64,000 nucleotides of DNA. Source: CALMZY01 sp052033915. GTDB taxonomy: Bacteria; Verrucomicrobiota; Kiritimatiellia; CAIQIC01; JAGNIJ01. Below are positions 23,204 through 31,722 of this stretch, in pieces. The stretch's first letter is position 1, and the number at the start of each line of letters is the position of its first letter. The position numbers and the translations under genes were made by a program. Under the pieces are notes generated by a model, which ran no database searches, was not told where the DNA came from, and saw nothing but the letters and a program-made list of their open reading frames with translations. The stretch covers positions 107,861 to 171,860 of the forward strand of contig JBPOJF010000009.1 of assembly GCA_052033915.1 (NCBI GenBank), in the 5' to 3' direction.

Positions 23204-24129
23204 TGTACCCCTCGCGGAGAGATCATAACCGGCAGCGCCTCGAAAGGCCACTTCGTGCGCCGGGAACGTCCCAGACCGATCACGCAGTCGCCGAGTCCCG
23301 AGCCGGAGATTTTCGCGCCGAGGATGGCGGGGTCGCGGAGGAGCAGGCAGGCCATCGCGGCCAGTTTCCCGTTGCTGACGCCGATCGCGGCCATCAGCAA
23401 TCGGTTCAGATTCAGGATCGCGCCGACATCCTTCCAGTTATTGCGGCGGATCGCCGCGGCGGCCTGTCGCGAACTCCGGCCCATTATTTTGAAGATGGCC
23501 TCGTACAGTTCGGGACAGGCTTTCCGCGCCCGCTCGACGATTCCGACGACTTCGACCGTCGGCATCTTGCTGCCGGAGTAGAGCACCGTCAGCGGATACG
23601 AGGCGTTCAGCTTTTGCGCCCGGATGGGGTTTGCGCGGTACAGCACGATCCCGCCGTGGACGCTCGCGGCGACATCCGCGCCGGAGCCCAGGCCCTGCGT
23701 CTCGCGGATGACGGCGACGGCGTCGGGCAGGAGCTTGCGCGGGTTGACGGAACCATTCAGCCATTTCGACAGGGCGGCCAGCGTCGCGACCGTGACGGCC
23801 GCGGACGAACCGAACCCGATCTTGTGCGAGAACTCGGAATCGATGCGCAGGTCGAAGCCGGTCGTCAGTTCCCTCGCGAAACGTCGGACGGCCGCGACCA
23901 CGAAGCGGAAGTTTTTTGACGGCTTGATGCGATCGACGGAAGCGGAGTAGCGGCCGAGAGCCGATGTGATGCGGATTGCACGGTCTTTTCGGGGAGCGAG
24001 TGTGACGTGGATTCGCCGGTTTACGGCGCAGACGAGCGCGGGTTGACCCTGGAGAACGGCATGTTCGCCGAGCAGCATCAGGCTGCCGGGCGCGGAGGCT
24101 TTAAACGATACGGGTGCCAAGGGGCTCAC
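23200..24129 (-). CDS. GHMP kinase, mevalonate/phosphomevalonate kinase-like
   Basis: A 309-residue GHMP kinase: N-terminal ASAPGSLMLLGEHAVLQGQPA, P-loop KIGFGSSAAVTVA (about 103-115), GSGADVAASVHGG (about 150-162) and motif 3 KISGSGLGDCVIGLG (about 277-291). It resembles mevalonate kinases, but the next gene upstream is a better mevalonate kinase and no ERG8-type phosphomevalonate kinase is present. I therefore infer that this enzyme supplies the phosphomevalonate kinase step; a second mevalonate kinase or a mevalonate-3-kinase-like activity are alternatives. It overlaps its upstream neighbour by 29 bases and mvaD by four. Confidence 0.8.
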   Translation of the reverse strand: MSPLAPVSFKASAPGSLMLLGEHAVLQGQPALVCAVNRRIHVTLAPRKDRAIRITSALGRYSASVDRIKPSKNFRFVVAAVRRFARELTTGFDLRIDSEFSHKIGFGSSAAVTVATLAALSKWLNGSVNPRKLLPDAVAVIRETQGLGSGADVAASVHGGIVLYRANPIRAQKLNASYPLTVLYSGSKMPTVEVVGIVERARKACPELYEAIFKIMGRSSRQAAAAIRRNNWKDVGAILNLNRLLMAAIGVSNGKLAAMACLLLRDPAILGAKISGSGLGDCVIGLGRSRRTKWPFEALPVMISPRGVQ

Positions 24130-25108
24130 CCCTCACGGAGACGATGTTGTAACCGTATTTTTCGCAGAGCTGTTTCGGGGCCTGTTCGGAGCAGACCATC
24201 ACAATCCCGGCCTTGTCGCCGTTCACGGCGCCGGCGCCGCAGATCTTCGCCGCGGCGCCCATGTTTTCGACCTCGGAAATGAATTCCCGCACGCGGTCCG
24301 GAACGACGCCGATCCCGGCCAGCAGGCGGTTGTTCTCGCGGATGCAGCTCTGAATGTCCTTGAGCCGGTTCGACGCCAAGGCCTTCTCCATAGCGTTGGT
24401 CACCGCTTCGAAATCGTCCCAGATGCGGCTGTCGCCGAATTGTTCCCGCACGCGGCTGACGCATTCGCCGGTGGTCGTCTCGGGCACGCCCGTATGCACG
24501 AGATACATGGGCATGCGGGGCAGGGGTCGCTTTTGCGCCTCGCCCTTCTGGAACCTGGCGCAGCCGCCGTTGAGCGAAATGTAGGTGTCCACGCCGCTGG
24601 CGTGGCCGTGCTGAAGATTTTCCGCCTCGAGACTGTACGCCTGGTACCACTCCGGGCGGAACTCCACGCGAAAGTAATGGCCGACGCCGCGCAGGACGCT
24701 CAACACCGTCGCGGCCGAGGAGCCCATGCCGCACCCGATGGGGATGTTGGAGCGCAACTGGATTTTGACGCCGTTCGCGACTTTCAGATGCAGGCCGTCG
24801 AGGATCGTGATGAACGCGAACTGGAGCAGTTCGACCGGCTTGTAGAGCACTTCGCGGATGCCGAGCTTGCCTTCGAGAAAGAGCCGGTAGTTCTTGGCCA
24901 GGCGGTTCTTCAGTTCGCGGAGGGCGCGGAGCGTGAACGATTCGCTCTGGCTGAAATCCTGAAGCTCAAACAGGAACTCGTCTGCGACGTCCGAGGGGAG
25001 GACGACGGACTGGGCGCTGCGATCAATGGCCGTGGCTATGGCGGGCTTGTCGTACACCACCGCATGTTCGCCGGTCAGAATCAGTTTGCCTGGAGCAATC
25101 GCCTTCAC
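24101..25108 (-). CDS. mvk: Mevalonate kinase
   Basis: A 335-residue GHMP kinase that phosphorylates mevalonate. The N-terminus KAIAPGKLILTGEHAVVYDK, the P-loop IPIGCGMGSSAATVLS (about 121-136) and HASGVDTYISLNGG with the catalytic Asp (about 168-181) are canonical. Motif 3 is degenerate: KICGAGAVNGDKAG replaces the usual KITGAGGGGC pattern. The ATG at 25108 overlaps the HMG-CoA synthase stop by four bases. It sits fourth in the mevalonate operon. Confidence 0.88.
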   Translation of the reverse strand: MKAIAPGKLILTGEHAVVYDKPAIATAIDRSAQSVVLPSDVADEFLFELQDFSQSESFTLRALRELKNRLAKNYRLFLEGKLGIREVLYKPVELLQFAFITILDGLHLKVANGVKIQLRSNIPIGCGMGSSAATVLSVLRGVGHYFRVEFRPEWYQAYSLEAENLQHGHASGVDTYISLNGGCARFQKGEAQKRPLPRMPMYLVHTGVPETTTGECVSRVREQFGDSRIWDDFEAVTNAMEKALASNRLKDIQSCIRENNRLLAGIGVVPDRVREFISEVENMGAAAKICGAGAVNGDKAGIVMVCSEQAPKQLCEKYGYNIVSVRGEPLGTRIV

Positions 25109-26277
25109 TTCGCCTTCTCGTACAACCGCTTATGGTCCTTGACGCCTGCCAGCCGGAAAGGACCTGTTCGATATTGCGCGAACGTGTGATCGCCGCCGTC
25201 CGTCGGAAACGCCAGTTGAAAGATATCTTCGTATTGTTGGTAGGTCAGTTCCTTGCGGTTGTCCAGTAAATTGCGGTGTGCGGCGCTGAACAGGTGCTGT
25301 TGATAGCCCTTTTGCGGCACGCCGCTGAAGAACTCGCCCATGCAGCCGGAGCCGTAGCTGAACAGCGCGATCCGCCGGTCGGCCAGGTCCTCTTCCGTGT
25401 TGTCGAGGAGCGAATTCAGGCCCTCGTAGAGCGAGGCGGCGTACGTGTTCCCGGTGATCCGGTTGTAGAGGAGGGATTTCCCGATCTGTTGCTGGAGCTC
25501 GGCGTCCTTCGGCGCCGGACTGCCGGAGGACTTGAGCAGTTTGACGTGGGCCTTCTCCGCCATTTTCGTGAACGGCAGGTGGTAGCAGAACGCGGCGAAA
25601 TCCGTCAGTTTGCGGCCGGTCAGCCCCGCGTATTGTTTCCACGAGTCCAGCAGCGCGGAGATGTACACGAGTATCGAGTACTTGCCGTCGACGAGCGCTT
25701 CATCGCGGTAGTTCGGCCGCCAGAAATCCATGACGTCCTCCCCGTAGTACCCGCTTTCCGGGTCGATGGCCAGCACCCGCGGGTTCGCGGCGATCAGCAT
25801 CGCCACGGCCCCCGCGCCCTGCGTGGGCTCGCCGGGACTGCGCAGGTCATAGCGCGCGACGTCCGACCCGATCACCAGCGCCTTCTTCGTCGGGTTTCGG
25901 GCGACCCACGGGATCGCCATCTGGAGACCGGCGGTCGCGGCATAGCAGGCTTCCTTTACCTCGAAGCTCCGGCAGCGGGTCGGCAACCCCAGCAGCCGGT
26001 GCGCGAACATCGAGGCGGCCTTCGATTGGTCGACCGCGCTTTCGGTTCCGAGGATCAGCAACTCGATGTCGCTGCGCTCGGTCTTCTCGACGACGGGCAG
26101 GGCCGCGCTGGCCGCCATGGTGACAATGTCCTCGTCCGGAGGGGGCAGGCCCATTCGTTCTTGGCCGATTCCCGTGTAAAACTTGTTGGGATCCACGCCG
26201 CGCGCGTCGGCCAGGGTCTTCAGGTCGAGATAGTAGTGCGGCGTGTAGAAATGGATGAGGTCGATGCCGATCTTCAT
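25105..26277 (-). CDS. mvaS: Hydroxymethylglutaryl-CoA synthase
   Basis: A 390-residue thiolase-fold enzyme condensing acetyl-CoA and acetoacetyl-CoA. Catalytic residues are visible: Glu in LGTESAVDQSKAAS (about 76), Cys in FEVKEACYAATAGLQ (about 107) and His in FCYHLPFTKMAEKAH (about 228). The start MKIGIDLIHFYTP at 26277 overlaps the isomerase stop by four bases. It is of bacterial size (383-390) and is part of the mevalonate operon. No acetoacetyl-CoA thiolase gene is in the window. Confidence 0.95.
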   Translation of the reverse strand: MKIGIDLIHFYTPHYYLDLKTLADARGVDPNKFYTGIGQERMGLPPPDEDIVTMAASAALPVVEKTERSDIELLILGTESAVDQSKAASMFAHRLLGLPTRCRSFEVKEACYAATAGLQMAIPWVARNPTKKALVIGSDVARYDLRSPGEPTQGAGAVAMLIAANPRVLAIDPESGYYGEDVMDFWRPNYRDEALVDGKYSILVYISALLDSWKQYAGLTGRKLTDFAAFCYHLPFTKMAEKAHVKLLKSSGSPAPKDAELQQQIGKSLLYNRITGNTYAASLYEGLNSLLDNTEEDLADRRIALFSYGSGCMGEFFSGVPQKGYQQHLFSAAHRNLLDNRKELTYQQYEDIFQLAFPTDGGDHTFAQYRTGPFRLAGVKDHKRLYEKAK

Positions 26278-27299
26278 TTGAGCAGTAATTCCTCGTTGCC
26301 GATCAATCCCTTCACGTTTCCCTGGCCCAGCAGGAACAGGGCCGTCACGAACTCGCGTTTCAGCGTGTGGATCATCTTCACCACTTGGTCGGGCGATTCG
26401 ATCGCCGGTTTCAGGAACGGCGCGGCGATTCCGCAGAGCGACGCGCCGAGGATCATCGCCTTCGCCATGTCCAGTCCCGAGCGGATGCCTCCGGACGCGA
26501 TCAGCGTGAGCCGCTCGCGGTGCTGTTTCAGGGCCGTCAGCGCCCGGGGTGTGGGAATGCCCCAGTCCTGAAAGGTCAGCCCGAGGTCTTCGCGCTCCTC
26601 TTCCACGAGGCTGTAATGCTCGATCCGGCTCCACGACGTGCCGCCCGCGCCCGCGACGTCGATGTAACGAATGCCTCCGTCGGCGAGGAGCCGCACATCC
26701 GCCTCGGAGAGTCCCGCGCCCACCTCTTTGATGACAACCGGTTTGTTCAGACGTTCAGCGATCCGGATGATTTGCGTGGAAAGCTTCGCGAAATTCGTAT
26801 TGCCGCTCGGCTGGACCGCCTCCTGCAGGGGGTTAAGGTGCAGGACGAGCGCGTCCGCGCCGACCGCCGCCACGGCCTCCTCGCACATGTCCGGCGTGAA
26901 GCCGTAGTTGAGCTGGACGGCCCCGAGATTCGCGAGCAGGAGCGTGGCGGGGGCGTACCGGCGGATCTCGAAGCTGCTCCGCGCCGCGGGCTGGGAGAAC
27001 ATCACGCGCTGGGACCCGACCCCCATCGCCACGCCGGTCTTCTCCGCTGCCGTGGCGAGGTTTCGGTTGATCGTGCGCGCGAGGTCGTGGTCGCCGCCGG
27101 TCATCGAAGAGATCAGCAGCGGGAACGACAGTTTTTTCCCCATGAATTCGATCGACGGATCGATCTCGGCCAGGTTCAGTTCCGGCAGGGCGCGGTGCGT
27201 GAGCCGGATGTCGTCGAAATAGAACTTCCGCCGGTCCGTTTCCGGGTCGCTCTCGATCGTCCGGAGGTGCTTCAGTTTCCGCTGGTTGGTTGGGTCCAT
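26274..27299 (-). CDS. fni: Isopentenyl-diphosphate delta-isomerase, type 2
   Basis: A 341-residue FMN-dependent TIM-barrel isomerase interconverting IPP and DMAPP. It has RKFYFDDIRLTHRALPEL at the N-terminus, LISSMTGG (about 62), GVGSQRVMF, ALVLHLNPLQEAVQPSGNTN with the catalytic Gln/Glu (about 148-165), VIKEVGAGLS and VAGAGGTSW. Type 2 isomerase usually accompanies the mevalonate route in bacteria and archaea. It lies 14 bases after the HMG-CoA reductase stop. Confidence 0.95.
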   Translation of the reverse strand: MDPTNQRKLKHLRTIESDPETDRRKFYFDDIRLTHRALPELNLAEIDPSIEFMGKKLSFPLLISSMTGGDHDLARTINRNLATAAEKTGVAMGVGSQRVMFSQPAARSSFEIRRYAPATLLLANLGAVQLNYGFTPDMCEEAVAAVGADALVLHLNPLQEAVQPSGNTNFAKLSTQIIRIAERLNKPVVIKEVGAGLSEADVRLLADGGIRYIDVAGAGGTSWSRIEHYSLVEEEREDLGLTFQDWGIPTPRALTALKQHRERLTLIASGGIRSGLDMAKAMILGASLCGIAAPFLKPAIESPDQVVKMIHTLKREFVTALFLLGQGNVKGLIGNEELLLK

Positions 27300-27313
27300 G
27301 GGATTCCCGCCGA

Positions 27314-28363
27314 TTACGCCGATTCGCGCTTTCGTTCCATCTTCACATGCGCCCGCATCAGTTCGCCGCGATTCGTCTGCGCGGCCAGCAGGGACAGTTC
27401 GCCGCAGAGAACCGTCGCCGCGCAGATTACCGCCAGACGCCGCGCGTTCTGCCCCGCCTCGCGCTCCTTGACGCAGTCCATCTGCTCCAGGTTCCTGCGC
27501 ACGAACTCGAAATTCTTTCCGCTGCCGACCGTGCCGACAATGATGTTCGGGACGGTGGCGGAGAAGTACAGCGCATCGTCCGTCGCCTGAGCGTGCACGA
27601 AGCCCTGCGAGCCTTCGACGATGTTCGCCGCGTCCTGGCCCGTCGCGAGGTAGAACGCCAGCAGCATGTTCGCGTAGTGCGCGTTCGCGCTCCGGATGCC
27701 GCCGGCGAGCGTCGTGCCGATCAGGTTCTTCTTGATGTTGATGTCCACGATCTTTTCGGGGGTCGTTTTCAGGACGCGGGAGCAGATGTTGCGCGGGATG
27801 CGAATCTCCGTGATCACGTTCTTGCCCCGGCCGAGGATGCCGTTGACCGCGGTGGGTTTTTTGTCGGAACAGAAATTCCCGGACACGGAAACGTACTTCA
27901 GGTCGGAGTACGCCGTGAGAATCCAGTCGATCAGAGCGTCGGCCGCCTTGGTGACCATGTTGTGGCCGGACGCGTCGCCGGTCCGCATCTCGAAACGGAT
28001 ATACATCAGGTTCGCCACGCACTGCGTGTGAATGTCCAGCAGTTGCGCAAAGCGGCTGGACGAAGCCACGACCGACGCCAGTTCCGGCCGGCGGTTGGCG
28101 AGGGCGGAGGCGGTGCAGACGGCGGCCTCCGCGTCCGGCGCTTCCAGGAGGATCGAGCGCGTCATCCGGTCATCCGCCACGACGGCTTTGATGCCGCCGG
28201 CCAGCATGGACACTTTGGCCCCGCGGTTGACGGAGGCCCACAGCGGGGTCTCGTAAGTGGCGAGGGGAACCATCACCTCGCCGTCCATTTCGGGGCCGGT
28301 GATTTTCAGAGGTCCCACAAGCTGCATCGGAACCGTCGCAAACATGGTTTCTTGCGGTTTCAT
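27314..28363 (-). CDS. mvaA: Hydroxymethylglutaryl-CoA reductase, class I-like
   Basis: A 349-residue catalytic-domain-only reductase making mevalonate. The N-terminal VPMQLVGPLKI, ATYETPLWASVNRGAKV with the catalytic Glu (about 38-54), SGNFCSDKKPTAVNGI with the Lys (about 163-178), GQDAANIVEGSQGF with the Asp (about 246-259) and a C-terminal His in MRAHVKMERKR complete the active site. The DKKP and GRGKNV blocks are class I-type. The ATG at 28363 is favoured; an in-frame ATG at 28381 is possible. It is first of the mevalonate operon; the 393-base upstream gap should hold the operon promoter. Confidence 0.92.
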   Translation of the reverse strand: MKPQETMFATVPMQLVGPLKITGPEMDGEVMVPLATYETPLWASVNRGAKVSMLAGGIKAVVADDRMTRSILLEAPDAEAAVCTASALANRRPELASVVASSSRFAQLLDIHTQCVANLMYIRFEMRTGDASGHNMVTKAADALIDWILTAYSDLKYVSVSGNFCSDKKPTAVNGILGRGKNVITEIRIPRNICSRVLKTTPEKIVDINIKKNLIGTTLAGGIRSANAHYANMLLAFYLATGQDAANIVEGSQGFVHAQATDDALYFSATVPNIIVGTVGSGKNFEFVRRNLEQMDCVKEREAGQNARRLAVICAATVLCGELSLLAAQTNRGELMRAHVKMERKRESA

Positions 28364-28756
28364 ACGTGGTGTTGATTGCATACAACGTTTAACACGCCAA
28401 ACAAAGAAAAAACAGGGCAGGGACACAGGCGGAGAAGTCCTTCGTTTCGTCTTTTTCGGGCCTCCCGTTCTCCATCCCGCTTGCCGTCGGAAAACGCCTT
28501 CCGCCGTTCCAAGCCGCACGGGGATTGCGCCGAAAGAGCGGGTCGCCTTCGGAGGGGTGCGAGGTTGTCTTGTGGGGTTTTGGATCAATCACCGGCGCGC
28601 AAGCGCGTGTTCCCGAACTCGACGAGCATGAACAGCGAAGATGTAAGGTTTTGTACGGCAACGGGTTGACCCCGGATGATGGGACCGGTCACATTATTGG
28701 CTTGTATCGCGAATATTTCGCGTGCAGACTGCGGCGTAATTTGTTGCAGTAGCGGC
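28364..28756. other. Divergent promoter region between the mevalonate operon and GH5 gene
   Basis: A 393-base gap between divergent start codons. It contains an A-rich run at 28400-28413 near the reductase gene and a short perfect palindrome CGCGAATATTTCGCG at 28708-28722, about 35 bases before the GH5 start. I see no gene, no heptamer repeat and no clear -35/-10 pair. Confidence 0.5.
28708..28722. promoter_or_regulatory. Palindrome, possible operator upstream of GH5 gene
   Basis: CGCGAATATTTCGCG has perfect six-base arms around TAT and sits 34 bases before the start codon, a plausible repressor site or a short message hairpin. No regulator can be assigned. Confidence 0.3.
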
Positions 28757-30778
28757 ATGAAACACAAGACGCCACTCATTTCGGGCTTGCTCTCGCGCGG
28801 GGTCACGCGGCGCGGGAGCGAGCGCAACGCGCTTCGTGCAACGGCGGCCATTCTGGTCATGGTTGCGGCATGTTCCCTCCTGGTGTCCTGCGTTGGGTTG
28901 AGGCCTTCCATGCCGCGGAAGCTGTCTTTTATTACCGTGAAGGACGGGAAGACCGTGACGGAAAACGGGAGGCCGATTGTTCTCAAGGGCTGCAACATCG
29001 GCAACTGGTTCGTCATGGAAATGTGGATGCTCGACATCGCGGGCATCAAGGACCAGCACGAGTTGGAGTCCATTCTCGCCGAGCGGTTCGGCAGCGAGCG
29101 TAAAGACGCGCTCCTGGAAGTGTACCGCGAGAACTGGGTCACGGAGCGCGATTTCCCGATCATCCGTTCGTTCGGGTTCAATGTCGTGCGCGTGCCGTTC
29201 CACTACTCGCTGCTGATGGATGACGCGCGTCCGATGGAACTGAAACCGGACGCCTTCAAGTGGCTCGATGCCGTCGTCGACATGGCCGAGCGGAACGGGC
29301 TCTACGTCATTTTCGACCTGCACGCCGCGCCGGGCCGGCAGAGCCTGGATCATATCACCGGCTGGTCCGGCCAGAACAAGCTGTGGACCAGCGAAGATTA
29401 CAAGAAGCAGACCGTCTGGCTTTGGAAGCAAGTCGCCGAGCACTACAAGGATCGGCCCGCGATCGCGGCGTACGACCTGCTCAACGAGCCGTTCGGCGAT
29501 GGGCGGACCGAGAATCATGTGCCCGCCCTGGTGAGCCTCGTGGGGGATATCTATCACGCCGTGCGCTCTGTCGATCCGCGCCGCATCATCGTCCTGCCCG
29601 GCCAAATGTACGGCGTGGGCTGCTACGGCAATCCGGCCGATCGCGGCTGGCAGAACGTGATGTTCACGGAACACTATTACCCCGGCGTTCTGGGGTCGTC
29701 GCCGTCGTTCGAACCGCATCGGAACCTGCTCAGTCGCGACATCCCGTACAACGCGCGCGTGTGGAATCAGATGGGCGTTCCGATGCTCGTCGGGGAATTC
29801 AATGTTGTCTTTCGGTTCCTGGGCGGCGGGACATTGATGCGGCAGTACTACGATCTCTATGCCTCCAAGGGTTGGTGGGCGACGATGTGGTCCTACAAGC
29901 TGGTCAAGAAGTCGGGGGGGATGGTTCCGAATCCGTGGTTCATGGTGACCAACGCAAAGGACCTGCCCTCCGTTTCTCTCCGGACATCGAGTTACGAGGA
30001 GATCGAGGCGTATTTCAAAGGGTTCGGCGCCATGGAGTACTCGGTGTACGAGGAGTTGCGGAAGGCGCTTTTGACCCGTACCCCGAAGACCCTCTACGTC
30101 GCAAGCGAGCCGTTTCCCATGGACGCGCCGTTTAGCGATCCGCTCGGCGAGTGGGAAGGTGCCGATATCTCGAGCCGGCCCGCGGGCGGCCAGAAGGTGT
30201 TTTCCGATTCGGACATGGATGTGTACGGCGGCGGCCGCGACCTGTGGAACAATCACGACGAATTCCGCTTTGTGTGGAAGAAGGTCTCCGGGGACTTTGA
30301 CTTTGAGGCGGCGATCGAAAGCCTGGACGAGACCGTCATGTACGCCAAGGCCGGCCTCATGATCCGGGGCGGGCTGGAGCCCGATGCGCCGCACGTTCTC
30401 ATTCATGTGTTCCCCAACAGCCAGGTCAGTGTCGGCTGGCGGTCGATGAAGGGCGCGAACATGCAGGAGCGCAAGTTCCCGATCCGCGAATTTCCCATCC
30501 GCCTTCAGTTGAACAAGAGAGGCGACCAGGTGCGCGCGGCGTGGTCCGCCGACGGCGTCCGCTGGATCAGCGGGGGCACGCACACGTTCGACTGGCTGGC
30601 CGGGGAATGCTACGCGGGGCTGGCCGTCCTCAGCCACGACGACCGGTATCTGACCCGCGGCGCTTTCCGGAACATCAGACTTTCGAAAACTGTTCCGCCC
30701 GAACCCGAACCGGAGCCGGAACCCGCGTCCGAAACCGCGCCGGCCGCTGAAGAGGGGGCTGCTCCGGAAGCGCCGTGA
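28757..30778 (+). CDS. Glycoside hydrolase family 5-like lipoprotein with C-terminal DUF1349/concanavalin-like domain
   Basis: A 673-residue protein. The N-terminal signal ends with a lipobox (SLLVSC, about 41-46), so it is probably membrane-anchored. The GH5 domain spans about 60-395: IVLKGCNIGNWF, FGFNVVRVPFHYS, FDLHAAPGRQS, the acid/base Glu in YDLLNEPFGDG (about 243) and the nucleophile Glu in MLVGEFNVVF (about 347). A beta-sandwich domain at about 465-640 (DFDFEAAIESLDETVMYAKAGLM) resembles DUF1349. The end is a Pro/Glu-rich tail. It likely cleaves a beta-glucan or mannan; the exact substrate is unknown. The ATG at 28757 gives the only complete signal peptide. Confidence 0.87.
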   Translation: MKHKTPLISGLLSRGVTRRGSERNALRATAAILVMVAACSLLVSCVGLRPSMPRKLSFITVKDGKTVTENGRPIVLKGCNIGNWFVMEMWMLDIAGIKDQHELESILAERFGSERKDALLEVYRENWVTERDFPIIRSFGFNVVRVPFHYSLLMDDARPMELKPDAFKWLDAVVDMAERNGLYVIFDLHAAPGRQSLDHITGWSGQNKLWTSEDYKKQTVWLWKQVAEHYKDRPAIAAYDLLNEPFGDGRTENHVPALVSLVGDIYHAVRSVDPRRIIVLPGQMYGVGCYGNPADRGWQNVMFTEHYYPGVLGSSPSFEPHRNLLSRDIPYNARVWNQMGVPMLVGEFNVVFRFLGGGTLMRQYYDLYASKGWWATMWSYKLVKKSGGMVPNPWFMVTNAKDLPSVSLRTSSYEEIEAYFKGFGAMEYSVYEELRKALLTRTPKTLYVASEPFPMDAPFSDPLGEWEGADISSRPAGGQKVFSDSDMDVYGGGRDLWNNHDEFRFVWKKVSGDFDFEAAIESLDETVMYAKAGLMIRGGLEPDAPHVLIHVFPNSQVSVGWRSMKGANMQERKFPIREFPIRLQLNKRGDQVRAAWSADGVRWISGGTHTFDWLAGECYAGLAVLSHDDRYLTRGAFRNIRLSKTVPPEPEPEPEPASETAPAAEEGAAPEAP

Positions 30779-30847
30779 TTTCGAGCAAACAGGATGGAAC
30801 AGGCCGATGGCATGTCCGCGTTTACAGAAAAGAAAGGAGTCGGTTTT

Positions 30848-31396
30848 GTGAAGAGCAAGGTCATGTTGGCCGTGTTGCTGATGGGCGCTTTGTCGGTCCG
30901 GGCCCAGATGGAAAACGCGTCGTTCGAGGCGGAAGGGTCGAGCGGCGATCAGGCCGAATCGTGGTCGAGGTGGGGAAATTGGATGAACCGGGAAAGCGGT
31001 TGGACGCCGGTCAAGGATGGTCAGTGCATCATCGGTTACCACCACTGGCGGATCGAGAGGGGCGACAACTCGGGTCTGTATCAGGACATGAAAGTGACGG
31101 CCGGCAAGAACTATACCTTCAGCATTTACGCCAATGCCGATAACTCGGCTGAGGGCAGGAACGCCGAGAGCGTCGAACTGCGGCTCGAGACGACCATCAA
31201 CGGCACGCAGGCCACCGTGGCCTCCAGGACGTTCAGCCTCGCGGATATCGCGACGGGAACCGACTGGAGCCGGTTGCAGGTGTCCGGCGTGGCGCCCAAC
31301 GATATTCTGCGAGTGCTGGTCATCGTCAATCCGGCGAAGGACGGTCCTCGCGGCGGCGCGGTGAAGTTCGACGCGGCGGAGATTGACGCCCGGTAA
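30848..31396 (+). CDS. Secreted carbohydrate-binding-like protein
   Basis: A 182-residue protein with a signal peptide (KSKVMLAVLLMGALSVRAQ, about 2-20) and one beta-sandwich resembling CBM4/9-type modules: NASFEAEGSS at the start, SGLYQDMKVTAGKNYTFSIY in the middle and a final GGAVKFDAAEID strand. It probably binds glycans outside the cell and pairs with the GH5 gene 69 bases upstream. The GTG at 30848 was chosen for AGGAG at 30835-30839; upstream in-frame ATG codons would spoil the signal peptide. A strong terminator follows. Confidence 0.75.
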   Translation: MKSKVMLAVLLMGALSVRAQMENASFEAEGSSGDQAESWSRWGNWMNRESGWTPVKDGQCIIGYHHWRIERGDNSGLYQDMKVTAGKNYTFSIYANADNSAEGRNAESVELRLETTINGTQATVASRTFSLADIATGTDWSRLQVSGVAPNDILRVLVIVNPAKDGPRGGAVKFDAAEIDAR

Positions 31397-31420
31397 CTTC
31401 CGACAGCGGACGGTTGTTCT

Positions 31421-31457
31421 GCGGCGCGCTCTGAAGTCAGGGCGCGCCGCGGTTTTT
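31421..31457 (+). terminator. Intrinsic terminator after the GH5/CBM pair
   Basis: GCGGCGCGC (31421-31429) pairs perfectly with GCGCGCCGC (31442-31450), with a 12-base loop, followed by GG and five T. It lies 25 bases after the stop codon. Confidence 0.75.
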
Positions 31458-31499
31458 CCCGGCCCTGGACGTCGTGTCCGCTCTGCCTGGAACGGCAAA

Positions 31500-31515
31500 A
31501 TAATCCTCTGGTCGT
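31500..31515. repeat. 16-base duplicate of tRNA-CAU anticodon-arm sequence
   Basis: ATAATCCTCTGGTCGT at 31500-31515 is identical to 31611-31626 inside the tRNA gene downstream. It covers the anticodon end through the variable region only. It may be a remnant of a duplicated tRNA or an integration-site scar. Confidence 0.6.
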
Positions 31516-31575
31516 GTCCCGCCCCGCGGGGTAAAGTCCGGATTTGTCATGCGCCGTCCGCTCCGGAGGCGCGGT

Positions 31576-31649
31576 GGGCCCATAGCTCAGTTGGTCAGAG
31601 CAGGGGACTCATAATCCTCTGGTCGTAGGTTCGAGTCCTACTGGGCCCA
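31576..31649 (+). tRNA. tRNA with CAU anticodon, probably tRNA-Ile2 (lysidine type)
   Basis: A 74-base cloverleaf: acceptor GGGCCCA/TGGGCCC, D arm GCTC-AGTTGGTCA-GAGC, anticodon stem GGGGA/TCCTC (imperfect) around CTCATAA, T arm GTAGG-TTCGAGT-CCTAC and discriminator A. The CCA is not fully encoded. Pairs C4-G69 and C5-G68, known TilS determinants in E. coli, are present here and absent from the second CAU tRNA at 46896. I therefore infer tRNA-Ile reading AUA after lysidine modification. Elongator tRNA-Met is the alternative. Confidence 0.85.
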
Positions 31650-31685
31650 CCGCGCCCCTGGCGCAGGGTGCGGCCGACCCCGCTG

Positions 31686-31714
31686 TTCACAATTGCGGAT
31701 ATTCCTGCTACTAT
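31686..31714 (+). promoter_or_regulatory. Possible sigma70-type promoter of the M28 peptidase gene
   Basis: TTCACA (31686-31691) and TACTAT (31709-31714) are separated by 17 bases. Transcription would begin about at the annotated start codon, so the message would be leaderless or translation would begin at ATG 31732 or 31738. Weak prediction. Confidence 0.3.
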
Positions 31715-31722
31715 AACTTTTC

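Noticed and set aside
28694..31498. Long minus-strand open frame opposite the GH5 gene
   Set aside because: Same reason: the plus-strand GH5 gene has signal peptide, lipobox and catalytic residues; the antisense frame has none.
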